Assembly (NCBI GenBank): GCA_015501585.1
Contig: JADNRY010000157.1
Span: 62,001-126,000 of the forward strand
Source of the DNA: Rhodocollybia butyracea
Taxonomy: Eukaryota; Basidiomycota; Agaricomycetes; Agaricales; Omphalotaceae
DNA: 64,000 nt
Direction of reading: 5' to 3'
This document shows, piece by piece, positions 12,576 to 21,444 of the stretch (position 1 is the first letter of the stretch; each line of letters begins with the position of its first letter). The notes under the pieces were generated by a model. That model saw only the letters and a list, made by a program, of their open reading frames with translations, made no database searches and had not been told where the DNA came from. The translations under genes and the position numbers were made by a program.

Positions 12576-12665
12576 ACCACATCAGGAAAAGTACATAATG
12601 CCAGGGCAAACCTAGGATATTCTGAGGCAGCCCAGGAATTATCCAAATTCCTAGGTTACCTCTGT
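12576..12665. mobile_element. hAT-type MITE fragment
   Basis: Starts with CATCAGGAAAAG, the terminus of the complete MITE at 58978-59344, and contains the internal motifs GGGCAAACCTAGG and AAATTCCTAGG of the same element. The opposite end is not found, so this is a deletion remnant. Confidence 0.5.
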
Positions 12666-12754
12666 TGGAGTCTACTCCGTACGTACATATCAGGACTCAG
12701 ATACGCTAATATGCAGATTTTGCGCCTAGGCTTGTAGCCATATATTTTGACACA

Positions 12755-12759
12755 GTATG
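12755..12759. repeat. target-site duplication GTATG, left
   Basis: GTATG directly precedes the left LTR and is repeated at 14377-14381 directly after the right LTR. It is a perfect 5-bp duplication, the length usual for copia insertions. Confidence 0.9.
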
Positions 12760-12924
12760 TGTTGGTTAATAAAGACTCCTAGACTCTTAGATGGCTCTTA
12801 GATGGCTCTGAGATGGTGGTTCAAGACAAAAATTAGATCATTATCAAGGGTTGTAGTTACACATCATTTGTATATATGTGTTTGTCCACAGCCTTGATTG
12901 AGCAGCCAGGACAAATATCCAACA
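12760..12924 (-). repeat. 3' LTR of the gag-only copia element
   Basis: 165 bp, TGTTGG...CCAACA. It differs from the other LTR by a few substitutions and a one-base indel, so the insertion is not brand new but is fairly recent. Confidence 0.9.
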
Positions 12925-12972
12925 CTCCCCCTCTGCAAAACAAAGAGAGCTCCCCCTAAGCTATAAATATAA

Positions 12973-14069
12973 TCAAGCATGAAAATCAATATACTCCTCC
13001 TCTTCAAAGGGTGGACAAGTAGGATGAGCAGAAAAACCATAAGTATCAATGGGAGCAATGAAATGTGAAGAGATGTTATTGGGAGGTTTGTGAGTGATGT
13101 GTGCAGTGTCATATGTGCGATTAAGACACCAGTGCTTGACTTCCTCTGGCATGTCCTTGACACAGTTAGAAGCCTTGTGTGACATACCTCCACAGCGGTG
13201 ACAGCCATCCATAGACATATCGCACCAGCGATTTCTGCGACTGTCTATAAATCCTTGTCCATCTTCATGGCCGCTTCCATTGGAAGCTCCCCCTCTTCCT
13301 CCCCCTCTACCACTAAAACTTTCCCTAGTACCAGATCCATTCTGACTTCCTCCTTTACTTCCCTTTCGAAAGCTGTAGCATAAGCATGAGCAGCCTCTAC
13401 ATGGGAGGATGGTTCAGATGGGTTATTAATCCCATCTAAAATTTCATTGGCTCTCTTCTCAGGGTCAAATGAAACCATAGCACTCTCAAGAACAGTGCGG
13501 CAGGTTTTAAGATTGGGCTCGCCAGTAGGTTGGGCGAGAAGAGATGTTTTCCAGGCCTCAAATGATGAATGAAGGTTCTGGAGCATGATATCCTTGTGAT
13601 AACTATCAGAGATTGTTTCACCGGAAGGGAGTAGTGCCTGAAGATGAGCACGCATATCATCCAAAGCATCAAGATAGACTTTGGTTGGTTTAAGCGGATC
13701 ATGCGTAATGCGGTGATAGGCAGCACATGTAGCTGAACATGAGGAAAATGATGATTTTTCAAAATAGGAGACAAGTGCACTCCAGATTTCGGAAGCATTT
13801 GTCTTATCCTTGTAGATGTTTCGGCAGTCTTGATTAGTGAGGGATTTAATGATGGACACAGCCTGTGAGTTGAGTCGATCCCATTCCTTGGCATCAGCAG
13901 CCTCTGATGGACGTGAAGTCAACCCTGTGGCGGTCTTGGCACTCTGACCATCTGCACTAAGCACCATTTGCAGAACATCCTCTTTCCAGTTGCTCCAGTC
14001 ATCAGCATTTGTAGTGGAAAGTAGGGGAATGTTCCTTCCAAGATTAAGAAGAGCTGAAAGTGTGGCCAT
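12973..14069 (-). pseudogene. gag: copia-type Gag with CCHC zinc knuckle, frameshifted
   Basis: Start ATG at 14069 (MATLSALLNLGRNIPLL), giving a helical copia-type Gag (UBN2/DUF4219-like region; motifs DDWSNWKEDVLQMVL, IWSALVSYFEK, YLDALDDMRAHLQAL, SYHKDIMLQNL). The open frame runs to 13245. A Gly/Arg/Ser-rich linker and the nucleocapsid knuckle (CHRCGGMSHKASNC) continue in another frame (13218-12973), so one base was gained or lost near 13360 at the sequence GAAAGGGAAG. This lies where a recoding event could sit, but no classical slippery heptamer is seen and a simple indel is more likely. The protein would bind and package the element's RNA in cytoplasmic particles. Confidence 0.8.
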
Positions 14070-14198
14070 AGTGAATGAATATGAGTCGTTGAAAAGGGAT
14101 TGGGGATGGGATGATGAAATGAGTGAGATTGAGTGATTGGGTGAAAAGTAAAGCTCCTAGATGATGAATAAAACTCCTAGATGTATAGTGTGGACACG

Positions 14199-14210
14199 GG
14201 GCCCATAACC
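14199..14210 (-). promoter_or_regulatory. primer binding site, tRNA-iMet internal type
   Basis: GGTTATGGGCCC on the minus strand starts at the first base after the 5' LTR. It matches the copia-type primer site that pairs with the anticodon region of initiator tRNA-Met. Exact abutment to the LTR supports the LTR boundary. Confidence 0.85.
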
Positions 14211-14376
14211 TGTTGGTTAATAAAGACTCCTAGACTCTTAGATGGCTCTAAGATGGCTCTGAGATGGTGGTTCAAGACTACTATTAGATCATTATCAAGG
14301 GTTGTAGTTACACATCATTTGTATATATGTGTTTGTCCACAGCCTCGGTTGAGCAGCCCAGGACAAATATCCAACA
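14211..14376 (-). repeat. 5' LTR of the gag-only copia element
   Basis: 166 bp, TGTTGG...CCAACA on the minus strand. It is followed outside by GTATG at 14377-14381. Confidence 0.9.
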
Positions 14377-15399
14377 GTATGCAGTCTACACATACAATAA
14401 GAGAGTTATATGGAGCCCAAACGTGATAGCTGTAGCCAATGCTTAGTATCTCAATGATAAGACTCAGTTAGCCATGATGGTGTGCCCGCAAGCGCAGCCT
14501 GATACTAAGCTAGCAAAGTATACTTGAGGTGCCCAGAGACATTAGCACTAGATTATCAGTCTAGTTTCTACCCACCCAATTGCTTACGACCACATATAAG
14601 GATGTCTTGAAGTGGGATGAGTGCTAGCAGACGCATTACTAAGGGAAGGACTTAGAGGGAGCAAGCCTCATACTTGGCTAGCAGAAAGACAAATGCCGGA
14701 GGAACAGATCTAGGATTGCCTTACAGACCGGTGGATCTCAGTTGTAACGATTCAGCTGGTCGGAACAAAAGAGGGACCCGCGGCAGAGATCTCGTTGAAG
14801 CAAATTTGATATATGATATCGGCCGACTATTGACTAGTGAAACCCTAATATGTTAATTTGAGGAACTGGGTAGTAGGGCACTTACCACCAAGCATGTGGA
14901 AGGCACTTGCGCGCGCTTTGTGACCAAGTTGTACCAACATATATGTCCTGGGCATTCTGGGTATCTTTGTACAGCTAGCGAAAAGGCTCAACGCCCAAAC
15001 ATGTTATTACAATACGGGACTGGAAGGGGGAAACTCAAAGTGTCCAAAACTACATCGGAGAGCCTAGGTGAACAGCCCTTGGGGCATGAAACATAGTACC
15101 TCCGGTGGAGCGGATGGTCTGATGTGGAACCAGATCTCTAGGACCAGAATATCTTAACCATTTTAATATTTTTATTTTCATACCCAATTCCGGACCATAT
15201 ACATGTTTTGGCAGATTTCTCGAGGTTGTAATATTAAATCCAGGCAGGAGTTTCCTTTCCTAGCTAAATTTCCCCACTTTCCTTATTTTTCTATTCCTTC
15301 CGTCTCTGTTTCATCTCTTTTCATATAAAACTAGAATAAATCCAGTATATAAGTCCGATGTATTTATCCAATAAAAACAAGTTATCTTGCCACCTCTCA

Positions 15400-15960
15400 T
15401 AACCACCTGTTGTGATGAAGTTAAGAGTCTCTTCACCACCGAAGTTTACTTGTTCCCATATAATAGGCCTGGGTAACCCCGTTCTTGAAGTCCTTAGTGA
15501 TCTTCATCATGATCAGGCTGGTTCGGTTACTTGTATTCATCGTTGAAGTTTAATATATTATATCTTATGCTACTAGTTGACATGAGCAGGCTGAAAGGAT
15601 AAGTTCTAAAGATGTCAAGGGCATTGAATGACTGAAAGAGGGGTTCAGTGACAGCAGAACCATTAAACATCAAGATTTTTGATCAAAACGAGAACCTTCT
15701 ATCATAGATTAAAGACAAAAGCGATTGTGATCGAAGATACATGAGACGGCGTGGTTGAAGATTAATGAAACAAAACTGTGTCTGAGATAAATGAACGTGC
15801 CATGCACCCAGGAATGAGCAGCAGACGGCGGAAGCGAGAGGTAACTGGATCCCAGGCGTGTGATTGTATCTCAAATGAAATGAGATTGTAGTTTTGTCCA
15901 GCAAGAAGAATAATAAACAGAATAGGCCGACGTCAAATGATCCAGAGTCCGAGAGAAAAC
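15400..15960. other. spacer, possible R1 tail
   Basis: Match to R1 copy B fades here. A 94-codon minus-strand frame (15683-15967) has no recognisable features. Confidence 0.3.
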
Positions 15961-15961
15961 C

Positions 15962-16208
15962 AGCCATGTGCTAGGAAAGCACTATGGCAAGGAATAGAGA
16001 ATGTTGTGTGCTAGAAAAGCACTACAAGAATGAAAATAAGATTTACCATGTGCTAGAAGAGCACTATGGCATGGTGAGGAACTTTGGGGAACATCGTATG
16101 CTAGAGAAAAGCACTATAGCTGAAGGAAGAGCTCATGTGCTAGAGAAGCACTATGAGGTTTTCAGAGGAGAATTGCCATGTGCTAGAGAAGCACTATGGC
16201 GTCCAAAT
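15962..16208 (+). repeat. six-copy hairpin array, GTGCTAGA(G/A)AAGCAC
   Basis: Six units centred on GTGCTAGAGAAGCAC occur at irregular spacing of 35-60 bp. The fuller form CCATGTGCT..AGCACTATGG is a stem-loop with a 4-6-nt loop. The core is conserved while the spacers differ. The 81-codon frame reading through them is caused by the repeats (each translates as VLE-HY). Confidence 0.8.
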
Positions 16209-16209
16209 G

Positions 16210-16980
16210 CGGAACTTCCGCGACAATGAATTAAACTTGTTAAACTCGTAAGGCACAGAAGTCCACGGTACTCTCACCATTGTGAAGCCTGTGCGTTGGA
16301 TTGAGACCTCTGTAAGCCTGTAGTGGACAAGTCAAACGAGTATGGAGAAGGGTGAGCCAGTATCCTTGGCTCGAGGGTCGGGTTACCCGCTGAAAGGGAA
16401 CTGTATCCCTAGATAGGGTCGCGTGACCCGGCGAAAGGGAGTCCACGTTCCAGAGTACAGACTGCGAGACTAGCAGCCAGTGAGAGTAGAGACTCGAAGG
16501 GAGAAGAAGGAGAAACCGAGACTGAAAGATGAAGGTAAAGATCAAGTTAAATCATATTATCATGTGATCGTAAAGTAAAGATATCTAAGTGCCTAGGACA
16601 GTATAGATAAGATAGTAAGTATCTACATAGCCATCACACCTTGGGAGGCAGCCAAGGCACTTTTGGGGAGAGAGAGATGTCTCTGAAGCTACCCATGATG
16701 GGATGAAGACTAAGTAGGAAGCTGAGACTCCAACTCCTTTGAACTGTATCTGGTGATAAATCTGGCCATAGGAATTTGGGCCACTCAGTTGTAATATCTG
16801 TAAGCTCACAGGACATGGAGCTGCCACACAGTGCAGGATGAGTAAGGACAGCTAGTAGGAGCTTGTTCAAGATGAACAGGTGGAAGAGCAGGAGCACCTG
16901 GTGGCCCTTGCCCATTGAAGCGGGGAACAAAATTCTGAACATAGTTATTCAAAGATATTGTGATAATTCCACCACCACCA
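16210..16980. other. spacer without a recognisable gene
   Basis: Minus-strand frames of 80-102 codons overlap one another and show no domain, splice structure or codon pattern I can support. Confidence 0.4.
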
Positions 16981-16984
16981 GACA

Positions 16985-17491
16985 CACTACAGTGCATTCT
17001 ATAAATGGCACACAAAAAAGTCAGCAACATATACAACAACAAATTTTGAGCAAAAATTGATAAACATCATAAGAAAAAGTATAGATTTATCTTCCAGTAA
17101 AGTAAATGACATTTACGATTATTATTCTGAACAATTGCACATGAAATTCTTCTCCTATATCAGGCGTAAAAGGTTTTGAAAATCAATTTCTTTGTCACAC
17201 ACCATTCATATTGTTTTTCATGCAAAAAATACAAGCAGGAGGCAGTGGCATTTTATTTTGCGCACAAAAAAACAATATGAGTGGCATGGGTGACAAAGAA
17301 ATTAGATTTCAAGGCCTTTTGCACCCAATATAGGAGACAAATTTCTTGAAATAATAAGCTTAAATGTCATTTACTTTCCTGTGTGATAAATAGATACTTT
17401 TTCAGTGGAAGTTGATTAATATTTGCTTAAAGATTGTCATTGTATATGTCAATGACTTTTTTGCACACCGTTTATAGAACGCGCCGTAGTG
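16985..17491. mobile_element. CACTA-type MITE, 507 bp
   Basis: The element is an imperfect palindrome over its whole length. It opens CACTACAGTGCATTCTATAA and closes with the divergent inverse TTATAGAACGCGCCGTAGTG. The flanks carry ACA on both sides (16982-16984 and 17492-17494), a 3-bp duplication as expected of CACTA (En/Spm) elements. There is no coding capacity. A Tnp2-type transposase, such as the decayed one at 35-40 kb, is the natural class of enzyme to move it. Confidence 0.85.
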
Positions 17492-17494
17492 ACA

Positions 17495-18545
17495 TGTATA
17501 AATCTTGTAAGTCAAATTCATTGGACTTCAGAGACATAAGGTGATGACTATGTGGAGAAGCAATTTGTGGCTTGATGTACACCTGAAGTGCGGAGTATAT
17601 TGAATCCAAAACTGCTGAGAGATGGCAGGGACATGTTCACTCTCAATAACAGCCCGATTAAGCCATGTATGAGCACAGCTGTATTTCCCAAAGGTCTCAA
17701 GCTCATATTTGAATGAAATGGTATGCCTAACTATTTTTTGAATGCCTTCAAATTAGCAAGTTTTGACTCACCTAATGTGAACTGATATGCATCACAATTG
17801 TGTGATCATATGCATCGGGCCATACACTGTTCACAAATCATTGATCAAAAATAATGGGCATGCACATTTTCAGTGTGCACACCGAAAATCAGTAATATAT
17901 TTGTAGATTAAATGATTTAGAACCAACCGTGCAAAGTACAAGTACTAAGACTCTTGTTATGTATGCAGAACATTTCGAAAGTGAAGCCATCAGCTTTCGA
18001 CCTTATTTTTCAAACTCCGCTACCTTATTTGAATTGAAATTACAAGTGTGCTACCTTAATGGATCTATGGCCTCCTATGATTGTAATGTTTGTAGTGATA
18101 GAGTATACAGTATGCATGTATCATGCAATACCATACTTGTCAAGGTTTTGGGCTTGAAGCTGAGCCATACCAAGCGGCTCAGCCTCACGGCTCTAGGTTC
18201 TCACGAACAAGTATCCATACTGAGCGACGATACCCATTTTCTAGGAGCCTGCGACACGTCGAGCGAAGCATGGATACCCAAATATTAGGAGCAGGAGTTG
18301 TGAAAATCCCAACATCAAGGCCTTGGCTTGATCTAAAAATGAAAGGAAAGAAGATGGATAGAGTGGAGTCACTTAGCTGAAAGCACAAACAACCATCCAC
18401 CAGTGAGCTATAATGTGAAGTTGGGGTTTCAGTAGCTGCTAATGTGAATGCGTGATAAATGCAGATGCAAATGCGTGAAGAGTACAGATGCAAATGCGTG
18501 AAGAGTGCAGATGCAAATGCATGAAGAGTGCGGATGCGGATGCGA
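17495..18545. other. spacer with GATGCAAATGCGTGAAG-type simple repeats
   Basis: From 18440 to 18545 short units of GATGCRAATGCGTGAAGAGT recur, and related GATGCA units continue at 18690-18860 on the other side of the MITE fragment. No gene is evident. A 119-codon frame at 17929-18288 is unsupported. Confidence 0.5.
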
Positions 18546-18547
18546 CA

Positions 18548-18678
18548 CCCTAGGGAATCCTCAAGAGCCTTGACTGGCAAGGGACGAGCCCAAATTCCTA
18601 GGATGCCATAGGATTCATAGGTCACCTAGTTTGCTTTAGGCCACTCTGAGGTCACCTAGGCAAAAACAGCTTTTCCTG
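18548..18678. mobile_element. hAT-type MITE, one arm
   Basis: Nearly identical over about 130 bp to the right arm (59214-59344) of the complete MITE, including AATCCTCAAGAGCCTTGACT and the terminus GCTTTTCCTG. The left arm is absent. Confidence 0.85.
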
Positions 18679-18679
18679 A

Positions 18680-20163
18680 TGGAAAGTGAATGCATAAAAA
18701 ATATGGATGCAAATACAGAAGTGAATGTAAATGCAGGTGTGGATGCAAGAAAATGCAGTTGCGGATGTGTGAAAAGCCAGAAGAAATGGGCATGAATGCA
18801 GATGCATGAGACACCAGAATGATGGGAGTGAAGATATGAAAGAGAGCAGATCCAGAAGGGAGGCATGCATATGCATGAAGCCTTGAATAAAACCAGAATG
18901 GTTGTTGTCTCACTGGATAATCTAGATATGACAAGTTTGGAGTGATCTCGTGAAGAATCAAATAGTGCGCGGTATGAAAGCCCCAATGCACAAGTTAATG
19001 CAGCGAGAAATGCGGGAAACGAGCAAGAAACGACGGGAGACGGAGTCTGGCATTGCATTACAAACCCCAAGACAACCAAGGATGTGGGAAAATGCAGGAT
19101 TAGATTGAAAAAAGGTCATTCCAAAAGTCCAGAAGCAAAAACCCAGCTTCAAAGGTCAGTAAAGGGCTCTATTACAGAGCCTGCAGATCTGCAGTTTCTA
19201 ATTTAGCTCAGAAGCCACTGTGCTATGCAGGATGCTCTAGAATACTACTCATGCAGCTCAGAGAATAGAACAAGTTAAACAATGGTGTGATTAGTTGGAA
19301 GAGAGTAATGAAATGCGAAGATTTTCTGAGCCTCGAGAGCTGAATCCGAGTTGGAGCAAACAACGTGAACGACGTGGCAGTGAGCAAGAGAAAAGAGATG
19401 GTCACATCACTCCCATGACCATCAGACATAGAACAATGTATGCCGCCCATCTCCTTTGTCAATGAACATCATACTAGGCAATCCCACCATCTGTGAACAT
19501 GTTCAAGCATTATTCCATTATTTCATCTAATAAGATTGTACATGAAGACGGGGATATGACAGCATTTTTCCAACTTGTATCCAGTTGACGTATTGGCCAA
19601 CAATATGTCAGGCTTGTATCATCATGACAAGCCCTATTGGGAGCCAATTGGGCCCTTATTACGAGTCCTGAATGAAATGAAGGCTCGTCCTTATGGCCGG
19701 TTTCCCATGGGAATCTGGACCGTTTTAGGCTGTCCTTTTCCCAATCGGGTTGTCCTAATAAGGTGATTTTTTTCGATATATTTTAGAGGTCAAAGCATCT
19801 GGCCTGTGATCTATTGCTCACTCTTGTTCCTGGCTAACTTTTTGTCTTCGTTTGCGGCAACTTTCCTCTCAATTGCTCTTCATCTTGGGTCTGTTTTAGC
19901 AACTAATACTGTGCAATATCACCATTCTATTACTGCTGGTTCTCAAGCTTCTCCTGCATCAATCTGCATTAATTTTTGGTATACTCTTATATCTCTCATT
20001 TCCGCAATCTTCTTGAACACAGTTTTATTCTCGGCTGTGCACCTCTTCTGTGATGCGATGCAATGCTTCTTTTCTGCGCAGCGTTTAATTTGCTTAATTT
20101 CCATGATTGGCCAGTCATTTATATCCATGGTTGGTTCAATGTACAAGCTATATGCGATCCGAC
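18680..20163. other. spacer; possible hydrophobic ORF at 19806-20234
   Basis: Low-complexity GATGCA-type repeats continue to about 18860. The plus-strand frame 19806-20234 encodes a very hydrophobic 142-residue product but its 3' end lies inside the Tc1 terminal repeat, so at best it is a truncated remnant. Nothing else is supported. Confidence 0.4.
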
Positions 20164-20165
20164 TA

Positions 20166-21442
20166 CTCGGGCGCACGGAAAGTGACGGTCCGGTTGCATG
20201 TGACCAAAATTTTGCTTTGCTCTGTTTCACCTAAATGTAGCTGTACAAGAACATACACTACTTCTACGACAAAAATGTGGTACATAGGCCTTTAGTACCA
20301 CCAATACAAGATATCTTACCCATCAATACCGCGTGTGTCCGCCCTTGGCTTCCAAAATTGCATCAACAACAGAATCCATCCTATTTATATAATTGTCAAT
20401 GTCCTGCACATCTAGCTTGTCCCAGGCCTCCACAACCGCGACCTTGAGCTCAGCTAGGGAAGAAGGAGCATGAGGGTGATTCCTGATAGCCTTTTTGAGC
20501 TCATGCCATACGGGTTGGATGGGATTAGCGTCGGGTGAAGAGGGTGGATGTGGGAAAACATCAATGTCATGGTCTTCAAACCATTTCATTGTTGTTTTTG
20601 CCTTATGGCTCGGTGCACTATCCTGCTGAAATGCAATGCCATCCTTCTCTGACTTCATATCTTTCCAGAATTCCAACAAACTGCCTTCCAAGACTTGTTC
20701 CTGGTACCGTTGTGCATTAATTCCTCCACCGGGATATTCCAGCACCAGCAATGGCCCCTTCTTGCCCTTCATAATGCAGGCCCATACCATGACATGAACC
20801 GAGGACTGTTTAAAAGTCGGAATTAAACAGTCGTTGTCATATTCTTCATTGTCACGACATGTAACATAAACCCGACCATGAGTATTCCCAACATACACAT
20901 AACATTTGTCTGACCAAATCACTTTAGACCAATCAACTCCTTTCACAAACTCTGCCCAAGCTTCTCTCTTCAACTTCTGGACCTTTTTCAAGTATGGCAC
21001 CTTTCGAGCAACACATTGATGGTACCCTTTGCTCGCCAGATGCTCACGAACTGTGGTTGCACCAAGCCTGGGTAGGAGTTCATTTGCAATCGCATCATAT
21101 GGTACACGCCGGTTCTTGTGGACCTTCCGAATAATTTGACGCCCCAATCGTTCAGTTACTTTAGTTGGACGGCCACTGCGGGGTCGATTCGATGTTGTAC
21201 CAGTCTTCTGAAATTTGGTCCATATTTTCTTGGCAGTACCATATGGGATTTTCGCAATTTCAGCAGCTACAGGGATGGTTTTTCCGGACTGGATGACACC
21301 TATGAGACGGTTTTTCTTTGGAGAATCATGTTGGACGTGACCCATAGTGATACAAATGTATGTACGGTACATAAACGAACAAAACTTTTAATGCATCGAG
21401 GTAGCATGTGACCATCGGACCATCACTTTCCGTGCACCCGAG
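20166..21442 (-). mobile_element. Tc1/mariner transposon, complete, 1,277 bp
   Basis: Terminal inverted repeats of about 28 bp (CTCGGGCGCACGGAAAGTGA at the left, CTCGGGTGCACGGAAAGTGA inverted at the right) are flanked on both sides by TA (20164-20165 and 21443-21444). A single uninterrupted transposase frame fills the element. Structure and TA target are diagnostic of the Tc1/mariner superfamily. Confidence 0.95.
20323..21345 (-). CDS. Tc1-like transposase, full length with altered catalytic residue
   Basis: Start chosen at the internal ATG (MGHVQHDSPKKNRLIG), 340 codons, the usual size for Tc1 transposases. N-terminal helix-turn-helix region (GVIQSGKTIPVAAEIAKIPY, RPRSGRPTK) for terminal-repeat binding, then the DDE nuclease: first Asp in VIWSDKCYV, second in FQQDSAPSH. 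The third position falls in SPDANPIQPVWHELK, exactly 34 residues after the second Asp, where Tc1 enzymes have Glu (NPIE). Here it is Gln (codon CAA, one base from GAA). The frame has no stops or shifts. Known biochemistry of DDE enzymes predicts loss of strand cleavage, so the copy is probably structurally intact but inactive. Confidence 0.93.
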   Translation of the reverse strand: MGHVQHDSPKKNRLIGVIQSGKTIPVAAEIAKIPYGTAKKIWTKFQKTGTTSNRPRSGRPTKVTERLGRQIIRKVHKNRRVPYDAIANELLPRLGATTVREHLASKGYHQCVARKVPYLKKVQKLKREAWAEFVKGVDWSKVIWSDKCYVYVGNTHGRVYVTCRDNEEYDNDCLIPTFKQSSVHVMVWACIMKGKKGPLLVLEYPGGGINAQRYQEQVLEGSLLEFWKDMKSEKDGIAFQQDSAPSHKAKTTMKWFEDHDIDVFPHPPSSPDANPIQPVWHELKKAIRNHPHAPSSLAELKVAVVEAWDKLDVQDIDNYINRMDSVVDAILEAKGGHTRY

Positions 21443-21444
21443 TA

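Larger units (their letters stand above)
12760..14376 (-). mobile_element. non-autonomous gag-only copia LTR retrotransposon
   Basis: A 1,617-bp element in minus orientation bounded by near-identical LTRs (12760-12924 and 14211-14376) that begin TGTTGG and end CCAACA, flanked by GTATG duplications. Inside are a primer binding site abutting the 5' LTR, a gag reading frame with zinc knuckle, and a purine tract (AGAGGGGGAG) abutting the 3' LTR. There is no protease, integrase, reverse transcriptase or RNase H. All cis signals needed for mobilisation by another copia element are present, so it resembles a TRIM- or gag-only derivative. It could have been mobilised by relatives such as the element at 58.7-64 kb, but that one is itself decayed. 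Confidence 0.92.
12690..15400 (+). repeat. R1 repeat, copy A (split by a copia insertion)
   Basis: The segments 12690-12759 and 14377-15400 together match, with moderate divergence, the reverse complement of 60900-61966. Shared landmarks in the same order are TTGTAGCCATATATTTTGAC (12733-12752), CAATAAGAGAGTTATA (about 14396), CGTGATAGCTGT (about 14423), GGAGTTTCCTTTCC near 15247, a TATA-like AGTATATAAG near 15343 and a CCAATAAA signal near 15370. The promoter-then-polyA order suggests a long LTR or a non-autonomous LTR element. The outer ends are not defined. The insertion at 12760-14376 restores a continuous match when ignored. Confidence 0.7.

Noticed and set aside
18185..19152. Several overlapping minus-strand ORFs rich in His, Cys and Leu
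   Set aside because: They come from GATGCA-type simple repeats and the MITE arm; the composition follows the repeat.
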